64,000 nt of DNA from Methanobacteriota archaeon (GTDB taxonomy: Archaea > Thermoplasmatota > Poseidoniia > Poseidoniales > Thalassarchaeaceae), in NCBI GenBank assembly GCA_002727275.1, contig PBWO01000019.1, forward strand, positions 5,765 through 69,764, given 5' to 3'. Under the pieces are notes generated by a model. It had not been told where the DNA came from. It saw only the letters and a list, made by a program, of their open reading frames with translations, and searched no databases. Made by a program: the position numbers and the translations under genes. Below are positions 20,220 through 29,481 of this stretch, in pieces; position 1 is the first letter of the stretch, and each line of letters starts with the position of its first letter.

Positions 20220-23200
20220 TTGCCAGAAATTCAGTACATACAGGATAGTATGGACACCGAGGAACTCCTCGAAAGCCTCTCTCCCCCTGTTAGGAACTGG
20301 TTCCAGGAAAAATTTCCCGATTTCACAGATCCTCAGAAAATTGCAATACCTAGAATTTTGAATGGAGAACATCTTCTACTTTGTTCTCCAACAGGTTCAG
20401 GTAAGACTCTGACGGCCTTCCTAACGATCATTGATGATTTAGTTAGAAAGTCATTAGACGGAACACTCAGTGACTCAGTTCAATGCATTTACATCTCTCC
20501 AATCAAAGCTCTTGCTAATGATATCCAGAAGAATCTCATTGGCCCTCTCACTGAGATTAAGGAGAGATTTCTACCTAGTAGGGCGAAGGACATTAAGGTC
20601 GGACTGAGAACTGGAGATACTCCTCAAAAGGAAAGAGAGAGGATGCTAAAAAAACCCCCTCACATCCTGATTACCACTCCTGAATCACTGGGGTTGGCGC
20701 TGGCTTCTAAGCGATTCAGACCTCTATTGCAGGAGTTGCGCTGGATCATTATTGACGAGATGCATTCATTGGTCCCCACAAAGAGAGGGACACACCTATC
20801 TCTATCGATGGCTCTAATGGACACAGTTGTCCCAACTAACGTTCAGAGAATAGGCATTAGTGCCACCATGGAACCCCTAGAGTCTGTTGCCGAATACCTA
20901 GTTGCTAGCGATTCTCAAGAAAGTGAATTAGGGACCCAGAGAGTCTCCATAGCGAAGATTTCTGGTTCACGAGAACTCGACATGGATATCATTCTGCCAA
21001 CGGCCAGATTCTCTTCGACACCGGTCAAAGAAGTACTCGACCACAATATAGACCGAATCAAGGAACTTGTTGAGGCACATACGACGACTCTTGTCTTCGT
21101 GAATACTAGGAACATGACTGAGACGGTCGTGCAGAGGCTCAAGATTGCTGGTTTGGAAGGAGTTGAGGGGCATCACGGCTCTATGGACAAGGCAATCCGA
21201 CTTGATGTCGAAAATCGACTCAAAAACGGCCTCCTTAGGGCTGTAGTATCCTCTTCCAGTCTTGAGATGGGGATTGACATCGGTTCCGTGGATCTTGTCA
21301 TACAGGTTGGGTCTCCGGGCTCAATATCCACAGCACTACAGAGGATAGGAAGAGCAGGTCATCATGTGGGGGGAGTTCCTAGGGCCCGGTTTCTGCCAAC
21401 TTCGCCCCATGATTTGTTGGAATTAGTCTCACTGCAGAACGCCATCCTACAGGGATCAATGGACATGTTGAAGTTCCCTGAAAACTGTCTTGACGTACTC
21501 GCGCAGTTTACAATTGGTCTTTCCATAATCAGAGAGTGGGATATCGATGAGGGCTACGAACTTGTGACTTCATCGTGGCCCTATAGATCACTTCCTTACG
21601 ACGATTACATTGAGGTTCTAGATTTGCTTGACGAAGAGCGTAGAATTTGGATTGATTGGGAGGAAAATCGGTTTGGGAAGCGTGGTTTCGCCCAGATGAT
21701 TTACTACACCAACATTGGTACAATAGCACCAGACAATAATTACCTAGTATTCACATCAGATGGAACTCTAGTCGGACAGCTGTCATCATCATTTGTATCT
21801 AGTCTCAGGAACGGAGATGTATTCCTTTTGGGAGGTTCAACTTACAGAGTCTCTAGCGTAATCGGAACTAGGGTGAACGTTTCTTCTGCAACCGGTTATA
21901 GGCCAACAATTCCGTCTTGGACGGGTGAGGCCAACAGCAGAACTTTCGAACTCAGTCAGGAGGTACTTTCGCTACTGGGACATGTTTCGATCAGACAGCG
22001 CTTGGAGGACGACTCTAGGAAGATACTGACCGAAGCAATCGGTTTGAATGCGCCCGTAGCAAGCGCTCTTTCCGAATTCTTTGAAGAGCAGGGTGCAATG
22101 ACATTCCAAGTCCCTTCACTTGACAGAATTCTGGTTGAGCAAATCGAAGGGCCACTCCCCACTTACATTGTAACCACGTGCAGAGGCCGTGCGTTCAATA
22201 TGGCACTTGGCTATCTATTCGCAGGGATTGCCGCAGAAGATAATGTACTCGTACATGAGATATCATTCGACGAGAATGGATTCATGATCAAACTTAGTCA
22301 CGAAGTGGAGATTTCTCGAATTCCACAAGTTTTCCGAGCAGGAGATAGCATTGAGACACTGAAGAGGTATCTCCTAGACTCTCAGTTGTTTGCCAAGAGA
22401 TTCCGAGAAGTTTCTTCGAGAAGCATGCTCAATCCTCGTAGAGTGGGTGGCGATGAGGTTAGCCCTAAACAATTCCAACAGAAGGCGGAACGCATCATGC
22501 AGAAGCATCGGAAGATGGAAGATTCCGTTATTGTGCGTGAAGTAGTAAGTGAAATTCTCCATAACGACTTGGATATGAGGCAATTGGAAGATTTCATGTC
22601 TAGAATGGACTCAGAGGATGTACGTATTGTACATCGCAGAGTAAAGATGCCATCGCCTTTGGGTATGACCCTGTTCATGTCCTCGTTCGAGGACTTACTT
22701 TCTCTGAGAACTCGCGCCTATCTGATTAAGGATGTAGATCCAGAGATTCTACGTCGATTGCTAGGGGCCAGATCTCTTGCTACGGAGTTGGACGAAGGCA
22801 AACTAGCCGAGTACTATCAGTCCAAAGTCTCAGTACCTACCAATGCAAATGGTCTGCTGAGATTGATGGATATGGGTGGGGGGCTAGAGCCGGGATTAAC
22901 AAATCCGTTATACAACGATAAATTAAGCGGCATTGACCAAGAGGATATCCGTGCTTGGGTTTACGAGTTGGCGGAACGCGGACTAGTTACCAAAATCAGA
23001 AACACTGGGCACGAGCAAATTGACGGTAAGTGGTTCTCTAGCCGTATGGCTGACGTTCACGGCACCCTAGGCTGTTTAGCTATTGCCGGTGCAGCAGATA
23101 TGGATGATCTCCAAGATCTGTATACCGGCGGACTAAACTTCGAAAAGGGTGTAAATTTCACCGAAGGAACGCCCGATAAATGGAAGCAGACTAGCCTTTC

Positions 23201-25511
23201 TGATCCCCTCGACTGTCTGAGACTAAAACTCTTGGACATGCTAGGCTCAGAGGGCCCTCAGACTTCTGACACAATCTGCGCCCGCTTACCATTCCCTCAA
23301 TCTCAGGTAGAATCCGTTCTACAAGAATTGGAGATGCGCAATCTCGTTTCTATAGGCTTCTTCAAGCAGACTGAAGAAGGAGAGTATATCCTCAGGATGG
23401 ACGAGTATAGGATCACCGGAGGCAGTATTGATGTTGTTGACTACAGAACTCTACAGACACTCCTTCTAAACAAATCATTCACTACTCATGACGAGCCTGC
23501 TGATGCCATCCGCTCATCAATATTGATTCAGAGGAGAGATGAGTTATTCCATAGGGTTAGCAACTACCGATTCAGAGACTGGAAGGACATCAAGCACGAT
23601 TCCGATGTGGTCAATGGAAGACTACTCCATAATAGGGTTGGATATACGCTAAAGAGCATGATACCCATACTTACCGGCCTCCGTAGCGAACCATGGCTGG
23701 GTGATTTAGAGCAAGAGCTACTTGACAAGATTCCCCCCGGGGGAGTCACTAGGGCCGAATTGCTTGCGGACTATCCGAAGGGCAAGGAGCATGCACATCT
23801 TCAACGGAGCCTCAAGCGTGCAATTGGCAACATAGAGAGGCAGTTGGTGGTCTACAAGCAGTATCAAGAAGTCCCTAACAGGAAACGGTCACTAGCGATT
23901 TTCCACAAGGTGCACGGAGTCATAGATCCTCTGCCTTTTGAAGATGCATTGGTCGAACTGATCAATAGAATCGGTCCAATTAGACTCCATACGCTGCGAT
24001 TCTTCGTCAGCCGACCCGTGGAAGAATTAGCCGATACACTCCGATATCTAGAGGATTCCGACAGGATACAAAGAGTCGTCGCACTGCAGCCAGATCCGAC
24101 AGATTACTATGCTTCTCAAGAGGATGCGGAGGCACTAATCTCGCCCCTTCCGGAGGACCGGAAAATGAGAATTCTATCTCAATCGGATCCATTCTGCAGC
24201 CGTTTCATCAATGAGATCCGGCTAATACTCAAGCAGGGCTGGTACCATCCAGTCTTCAAAGGCGTCGATCCTATTGGCAGAATCCTGATGTTCGTAGTAA
24301 ATGACTATCTAGAAATCAAGGACATCAATATCCCCCATTCATACTTAGATGAGTTCAAGTACGCATTTTCTCAGTTACTGGAGAATTATAGGGATCGTTT
24401 AGTAGATGTTTCAGTCCTTCATGCATTCAACGGTGTACCTGTACACGACTGTGATGAAAATATCCAGGGCATACTTAGCGAACTTGGATTTTCATCTATG
24501 GGCGATGGAGAGCGTTACATTAGAGGAGGAGTTGTTGAACCTCGCTCCAGAAAGGAGGTCTACAGGATGCTCTTCAATCAGCACAGGATGCATCAAGATA
24601 GCAGGTTCGAGAACGAAACCATGGCTCTTGAGCATTTGAGAGAGGTCAGAGACGACTTTGCTCTACGTGGTCGCTGCGAGATGTTCAGAGTCGATTTGCA
24701 CTCCATGGCAGCAGCTCATCAATTGCATCAGGGAACGAGTTTGAGAGGACATCAGGTCTGGGCCAAGTTTGCTCACTTTCAACGCTTACTAACCATCCGA
24801 AATGTGGTAGCTTCTGAGGAAGACGAAGATATCTTACAGTTCTTCAGCGAGCATAACGACCCTACGGTCTACATGGATAGGCATGCAATGAAGAGATCAG
24901 AATTCAGAAAATTGATTTCTCCGCTGGTAAGAAGCGGCCATCTAGTTCAGGACTACAGAGGCGGATTCAAGACCGTGACACCACTCCCAGAAGCCGACTT
25001 ATGGGAGGTCAAAAGAGACTATCTCAAAGAGTTGGTGAGTCAATATCCTGTAGTTTCACTAAAACAGGTCGAGAGGCTTGCAGGCTCTCCATTTTCTGCT
25101 GAAGAGATTAGCGATGTGATGCATGAATTCGAAGAGGATGGTACACTGATTAAAGGATTCTTAGTGGATGATCTCCAAGACATCTGTTGGGGCAGACAAG
25201 AAATACTCGAAGTCTCTTCTTCGCTACGCAAGACCAGAGATCTGGTCGTCCCCCCATCCGATAACCTGATTCACTACTTTGGCGGTATTCTGAGGGAAAG
25301 ATTTGCGTTTGGTTCGGCCTACATGGTTTTCCACAATGAAGAGCCCATTGCAGCTTTCAAGGCCAATACTAGGGATGGCACAATTGAAATCACTGATTTC
25401 GTCGGCGATTCAGACTTAGAGAAGGAAGCTCTCAGGGTAATGAAAGAATTCGCTTGGGAGCATGATACTAGGCTGACTGGTAAGTTATACGAGAAATTGC
25501 GTACTCGGTAG
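20220..25511 (+). CDS. lhr: Lhr-type superfamily 2 ATP-dependent helicase, very long form (1763 aa)
   Basis: LLLCSPTGSGKTLTAFL, IIIDEMHSL, ISATMEPL and ALQRIGRAGHHVGG (Lhr-type motif VI). TTG start in the track. Confidence 0.88.
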   Translation: MPEIQYIQDSMDTEELLESLSPPVRNWFQEKFPDFTDPQKIAIPRILNGEHLLLCSPTGSGKTLTAFLTIIDDLVRKSLDGTLSDSVQCIYISPIKALANDIQKNLIGPLTEIKERFLPSRAKDIKVGLRTGDTPQKERERMLKKPPHILITTPESLGLALASKRFRPLLQELRWIIIDEMHSLVPTKRGTHLSLSMALMDTVVPTNVQRIGISATMEPLESVAEYLVASDSQESELGTQRVSIAKISGSRELDMDIILPTARFSSTPVKEVLDHNIDRIKELVEAHTTTLVFVNTRNMTETVVQRLKIAGLEGVEGHHGSMDKAIRLDVENRLKNGLLRAVVSSSSLEMGIDIGSVDLVIQVGSPGSISTALQRIGRAGHHVGGVPRARFLPTSPHDLLELVSLQNAILQGSMDMLKFPENCLDVLAQFTIGLSIIREWDIDEGYELVTSSWPYRSLPYDDYIEVLDLLDEERRIWIDWEENRFGKRGFAQMIYYTNIGTIAPDNNYLVFTSDGTLVGQLSSSFVSSLRNGDVFLLGGSTYRVSSVIGTRVNVSSATGYRPTIPSWTGEANSRTFELSQEVLSLLGHVSIRQRLEDDSRKILTEAIGLNAPVASALSEFFEEQGAMTFQVPSLDRILVEQIEGPLPTYIVTTCRGRAFNMALGYLFAGIAAEDNVLVHEISFDENGFMIKLSHEVEISRIPQVFRAGDSIETLKRYLLDSQLFAKRFREVSSRSMLNPRRVGGDEVSPKQFQQKAERIMQKHRKMEDSVIVREVVSEILHNDLDMRQLEDFMSRMDSEDVRIVHRRVKMPSPLGMTLFMSSFEDLLSLRTRAYLIKDVDPEILRRLLGARSLATELDEGKLAEYYQSKVSVPTNANGLLRLMDMGGGLEPGLTNPLYNDKLSGIDQEDIRAWVYELAERGLVTKIRNTGHEQIDGKWFSSRMADVHGTLGCLAIAGAADMDDLQDLYTGGLNFEKGVNFTEGTPDKWKQTSLSDPLDCLRLKLLDMLGSEGPQTSDTICARLPFPQSQVESVLQELEMRNLVSIGFFKQTEEGEYILRMDEYRITGGSIDVVDYRTLQTLLLNKSFTTHDEPADAIRSSILIQRRDELFHRVSNYRFRDWKDIKHDSDVVNGRLLHNRVGYTLKSMIPILTGLRSEPWLGDLEQELLDKIPPGGVTRAELLADYPKGKEHAHLQRSLKRAIGNIERQLVVYKQYQEVPNRKRSLAIFHKVHGVIDPLPFEDALVELINRIGPIRLHTLRFFVSRPVEELADTLRYLEDSDRIQRVVALQPDPTDYYASQEDAEALISPLPEDRKMRILSQSDPFCSRFINEIRLILKQGWYHPVFKGVDPIGRILMFVVNDYLEIKDINIPHSYLDEFKYAFSQLLENYRDRLVDVSVLHAFNGVPVHDCDENIQGILSELGFSSMGDGERYIRGGVVEPRSRKEVYRMLFNQHRMHQDSRFENETMALEHLREVRDDFALRGRCEMFRVDLHSMAAAHQLHQGTSLRGHQVWAKFAHFQRLLTIRNVVASEEDEDILQFFSEHNDPTVYMDRHAMKRSEFRKLISPLVRSGHLVQDYRGGFKTVTPLPEADLWEVKRDYLKELVSQYPVVSLKQVERLAGSPFSAEEISDVMHEFEEDGTLIKGFLVDDLQDICWGRQEILEVSSSLRKTRDLVVPPSDNLIHYFGGILRERFAFGSAYMVFHNEEPIAAFKANTRDGTIEITDFVGDSDLEKEALRVMKEFAWEHDTRLTGKLYEKLRTR

Positions 25512-26480
25512 TCATCCACTAGATTTGCTAGGCACCAATCCCTTTGGTAATAGTCGCATGATATGCCTATGCAACTCTGGCAACAGGTCAAACAGAGCCA
25601 GAGCCATCAGGAACATTGCGAACAGACTGGCTGCCTTGGCAGCATAACTGTGAGCGAAATCAAACATCTCGATACCCATGAATTTCCAATCGGGATATGA
25701 GTCTGTGAGCCATACTATGCCTGCATTGCGAAATGTGTTCAGAACATGTATTGTCGGGACAGCGATCAGTAGCGCTCTCGCCTTACGATTCCAATCGACG
25801 CTTTGCAAGGCCACTATTGCCCCAACGAAGACTATCATTGATTGTAAACCAGAGCAAGCCAGAATGAAACTCACACTTACTAGAGTTCCATCGGAATGCT
25901 CCAGTGGAACGAAGAATCCATTATCACCGAGAGGCTCAGTCAGAATCCATCTATTACCATCCCATTCTGACAAAGGAATTTCCCCTCCTCCATGCAAATC
26001 TACCATCATTGGCCCCATCTGGTAACTACCTAGCCCTGCGAATTCCAACATTACTTCGGTATTCCATGCAGTTGCGTATACTAATGCCATGTTCAGGTTG
26101 GGGACACTGTACGCAACAAAGTAAGGAATTACAGCCCAAACAACACAGCCACGGAACCAAACTAAAGACTCAGGAACATTGTCCCAATTCTTAATCTCCC
26201 AAACTCCCAAAGAAATTCCTAAAGGCAATGCAGCAGCAGTCATTAAGACCAGAACAGGATCTTGAATTTCGACATAGTAAGATGAGTGTAAATATAGGAA
26301 CAAGCCAATTGCAATCCATCCAAACGCAGAGAAGTACGGTGCATGATACAATTTTTGACGATGAAAGCCCACTGCCAGCGACAGTGCACCTAATCCGCAA
26401 ATCAGCAGCTTGAGGGCCGAATCCGTAACTCCTAGAGACTCAGCCAGATGTTTGACCAACAACCCTATTGGCTCCTCCAT
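25512..26480 (-). CDS. artA: Archaeosortase A-like transmembrane peptidase
   Basis: Polytopic protein with sortase-like triad context ACSGLQSMIVFVGAIVA (Cys), VLNTFRNAGIVWL (Arg) and FDFAHSYAAKAAS (His). Start trimmed from 26591 to Met at 26480 (MEEPIGLL...), which removes overlap with the divergent gene. Confidence 0.85.
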   Translation of the reverse strand: MEEPIGLLVKHLAESLGVTDSALKLLICGLGALSLAVGFHRQKLYHAPYFSAFGWIAIGLFLYLHSSYYVEIQDPVLVLMTAAALPLGISLGVWEIKNWDNVPESLVWFRGCVVWAVIPYFVAYSVPNLNMALVYATAWNTEVMLEFAGLGSYQMGPMMVDLHGGGEIPLSEWDGNRWILTEPLGDNGFFVPLEHSDGTLVSVSFILACSGLQSMIVFVGAIVALQSVDWNRKARALLIAVPTIHVLNTFRNAGIVWLTDSYPDWKFMGIEMFDFAHSYAAKAASLFAMFLMALALFDLLPELHRHIMRLLPKGLVPSKSSG

Positions 26481-26541
26481 GACCTGTTTCGAGTCATTAA
26501 CCCGTAAATATGATGCCCTCCCCGGGGCACTTGTGGGCGAT

Positions 26542-27111
26542 ATGGGGTTTGACTTCGAAGAGTTCGCAGATTCATACATCTCGGAACTCAAAATGGCTCT
26601 CGATTCACTACCTCGAGGCCCCCTAGAACAATTCTGGCAGATGGTAAAACAAGCTCAGGAATCGAACTCATGCATCCATTTCATCGGTAATGGAGGAAGC
26701 GCGGCAACTCCATCACATAGTGCAGGAGATTGGTCTAAAGAACTCTCAATCAAGACAATCTCCCACACGGATAACGTCGCATCAATGACTGCATGGGCTA
26801 ATGACACGGATTACAGCAATGTATTCGTTGGCCAACTCTCAACTTTCCTTTCCAAAGGAGACTTGGTGGTCGCATACAGCGGCTCAGGAACATCATCCAA
26901 TGTCGTCAACGGACTTGAATTCGCTAGCCAGAACGGCTGTGCAACTGTAGCCGTGACAGGTAACATCGATGGCTCGCAGGGAGGCAAAATCGCTGAAATT
27001 GCCGATGTGGCAATCGTCGCCCCTACTGGGTCGATGGAAAGAATCGAAGACATTCAGTTAGTCATCAACCACATCGTGAAGGAGGCCATCAAGGCTCACA
27101 AAGGGTTGTGA
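26542..27111 (+). CDS. SIS-domain phosphoheptose isomerase-like protein (GmhA family)
   Basis: FIGNGGSAATPSHSAGDWSKEL, TAWANDTDYSNVFVGQL, AYSGSGTSSNVVNGLEFA. ATG 26542 chosen (MGFDFEEFADSYISELKMAL). Confidence 0.85.
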   Translation: MGFDFEEFADSYISELKMALDSLPRGPLEQFWQMVKQAQESNSCIHFIGNGGSAATPSHSAGDWSKELSIKTISHTDNVASMTAWANDTDYSNVFVGQLSTFLSKGDLVVAYSGSGTSSNVVNGLEFASQNGCATVAVTGNIDGSQGGKIAEIADVAIVAPTGSMERIEDIQLVINHIVKEAIKAHKGL

Positions 27112-27172
27112 TAGCCTGCTAGCCCCTTGTAGAGATGAGGTAGAACTCAAAGCGCCTCTTTTCCTGCCAAAC

Positions 27173-27745
27173 ATGCCTGAAGGGGTTTCATGGAACGGAA
27201 GCATAGCTTTTCTGGATCGAGACGGAGTCATCAATATCGGCTCTGAGAATTACATCAACAACCCCGATGAAGTCGAACTATTGCCTAATTCGCCTAAATC
27301 AATTGGAACCATCAGAAGAATGGGTTACCGTGTATGCGTAGTAACAAATCAATCGCCTATCGGCAGAGGTCTTTGGACCAGTAAGAATCTAGCGGAAATC
27401 CACGAGCGGCTGCAGCAGATGGTATTGGAAGAGGACTCAGATGCACATTTCGATCTCGTCTTGCATAGTCCCTACGCACCATGGGAAGGGGCCTGGGCAC
27501 GCAAACCATTCCCTGGAATGCTGGAGGCAGGGAGACAATTAATCGACAAAGCGTCAATAGATCCTAATCTTCCCGATTTCGAATTGCTCTATGGTGATGA
27601 TTGGCTAGATAGGCCCGATGACTCAAACTCCTTCATGGTAGGCGACAGACAAGTGGACATAATCGCTGCAAGCAGATATGGAATTAAGAGCTATCAGTGC
27701 AAACCTGAGGAGGGAATCAGTGGTGTTTTGGAGGAGATACTCTGA
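27173..27745 (+). CDS. HAD phosphatase, GmhB/HisB-N-like (heptose bisphosphate phosphatase family)
   Basis: AFLDRDGVIN, VVTNQSPIGRGLW, RKPFPGMLEAG, SFMVGDRQVDIIAA. Confidence 0.88.
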   Translation: MPEGVSWNGSIAFLDRDGVINIGSENYINNPDEVELLPNSPKSIGTIRRMGYRVCVVTNQSPIGRGLWTSKNLAEIHERLQQMVLEEDSDAHFDLVLHSPYAPWEGAWARKPFPGMLEAGRQLIDKASIDPNLPDFELLYGDDWLDRPDDSNSFMVGDRQVDIIAASRYGIKSYQCKPEEGISGVLEEIL

Positions 27746-28998
27746 TGTCGCGAGACACGGTTGTAATTGGCCTAGATGACACCGACCATCCTACCGCCGG
27801 TTGCACTACAGATTGCTTCGATGATCTGTTGAATCACTTGTCTAATGGCAAGCATGGATTCACAGTAGTCAGTAGAAGATTGGTTCGACTGTGGCCATTC
27901 GCACCGAGAAGGACTAGAGGCAACGGCGCACTGTCGGCTGTAATCGAATTAGATTCGGGTACCCAACAAATTCTGAGAGAGGAGTGTGGCAGGTGGTTCG
28001 ATGAGTTGCTGGAAAAATCCGAACCATTCGATTCCGAATCAACTCCTTCTTCTCCGGTTTTGATTATCTGCGATTCAGACCCTCCTCTAAACTGGTATAC
28101 TGAGGCAGTAATGAGTTACGTTGAGTTGAATTCACGAATACACGAGATTGAGGAATTGGGAATTACCATGTATTCCGGTGAGAGGAAGTGGGGAGCCATC
28201 GGAGCCAGTGCAGCTGTGGCATGGTCTCCTGTTAGAGACTCGACATGGGAATTGATCGCGTGGAGGGATGACGAAAATATCGGTACTGAGCGTGTGATCA
28301 CATCGCAAGCTGTAAAAGAAATGGAAGAATTACATCCACGCACATTCGTGAATCGAGATCCAACGAAAGGAAAAGGCCTGATTGCACCTAGGACGCCCTG
28401 CCCCGTACTCTATGGAATTCGTGGCGACTCCTCTGAATCGGTAGAGCAAGCACACTTCTGGCTACAGTTGCGAAGTGATGTGGAGAATTCGATGAGGTAT
28501 GCCATCCATGTAACAAATCAACTCTCCGATGATCATGTCAACGGCTCCTCTTCAGGGACTGTGTTGACTCATCCCGAACACACCAAGGGGGCCCATTCCA
28601 ACGTCACTGTTTCTGTACGTGGTATTGCGACTAAACTGGTGGCATTCAGTGAAGGCGGTCCCGTCAACAGGTTACTGAGAACTCTGCATCCTGGGGACAG
28701 GATTTCTTGGGTTGGACTTACAGCTCCAGATGACTCGATCCATTTGGAGAGACTTTCACTTCAAGACTCAGTACCAAGAATTACATCACGCCCCTTGTGC
28801 TGCGGCAAGACGATGCGCAGTTCCGGCTCAGGATTGCCCATCAGATGCCTAGAATGCGGAAACACGTCCCAGAGATTTTGGCTTAGTCAGAATCATGACC
28901 CAGATTCGTTTGGCTCTATCGAAGATTGGGTAGAACCCACTCCCTCAAACAGACGCCATCTGGCTAGGCCACTGAAAATGGGAATTCCAAGAGATTGA
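27745..28998 (+). CDS. tiaS: tRNA(Ile2) 2-agmatinylcytidine synthetase TiaS
   Basis: VVIGLDDTDHPTAGCTT N-terminus, Y/W-rich core, C-terminal zinc ribbon CCGKTMRSSGSGLPIRCLECG. Confidence 0.9.
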   Translation: MSRDTVVIGLDDTDHPTAGCTTDCFDDLLNHLSNGKHGFTVVSRRLVRLWPFAPRRTRGNGALSAVIELDSGTQQILREECGRWFDELLEKSEPFDSESTPSSPVLIICDSDPPLNWYTEAVMSYVELNSRIHEIEELGITMYSGERKWGAIGASAAVAWSPVRDSTWELIAWRDDENIGTERVITSQAVKEMEELHPRTFVNRDPTKGKGLIAPRTPCPVLYGIRGDSSESVEQAHFWLQLRSDVENSMRYAIHVTNQLSDDHVNGSSSGTVLTHPEHTKGAHSNVTVSVRGIATKLVAFSEGGPVNRLLRTLHPGDRISWVGLTAPDDSIHLERLSLQDSVPRITSRPLCCGKTMRSSGSGLPIRCLECGNTSQRFWLSQNHDPDSFGSIEDWVEPTPSNRRHLARPLKMGIPRD

Positions 28999-29002
28999 TC
29001 CA

Positions 29003-29218
29003 ATGAATTACACCGATTTGGTCACAATAGTACTTTCATTCACAGCACTTCTTCTCATCCGTCAGATTCTGTTAGCACCGCGGAGAACCAATGAGGGTTC
29101 GGAAGAGGATGAATACACTGGCAGAGCCCTAGACCCAGAGTCTCTATCGAGAGTGGATGAGCAATCGATGCGTGATTTCAATAGATTGCTCGGGGATAGT
29201 TTCCCCGAAGAAGAATAG
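29003..29218 (+). CDS. Small single-pass membrane protein, hypothetical
   Basis: 71 aa: N-terminal TM (VTIVLSFTALLLIRQILLA), acidic cytosolic tail; tightly follows tiaS. Confidence 0.55.
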   Translation: MNYTDLVTIVLSFTALLLIRQILLAPRRTNEGSEEDEYTGRALDPESLSRVDEQSMRDFNRLLGDSFPEEE

Positions 29219-29250
29219 TTTCTATTTACTTCAATCGAGAATGCTATACA

Positions 29251-29481
29251 ATGAGACCACTTCGCAGTAGCATGGCCTCTAAGGAGAGAATTCCTAGAAG
29301 ACCTCCGCCAGACTTTGAGGAATCTGAGGCAGGTCTGATGGGCGCGATATCCGAAGACGGTTTCCTCAATGTCGCATTGAACGACTCAAACCAATATGGC
29401 CCCCATTCGATGATTATGCTTCTCGGTATATTCGCTTCAATCACAGGAATCGTTTTGCTGCTGTTGATGGCTCTGACTTAA
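29251..29481 (+). CDS. Small single-pass membrane protein, hypothetical
   Basis: 76 aa: C-terminal TM (MIMLLGIFASITGIVLLLLMALT). Stop overlaps purB stop on TTAA. Confidence 0.5.
   Translation: MRPLRSSMASKERIPRRPPPDFEESEAGLMGAISEDGFLNVALNDSNQYGPHSMIMLLGIFASITGIVLLLLMALT

Noticed and set aside
26410-26591. Overlap between the longest artA ORF and the longest gmhA-like ORF as a real gene overlap
   Set aside because: Both longest-ORF starts are probably too far upstream; Met at 26480 (-) and ATG 26542 (+) give a normal 61-bp divergent spacer.
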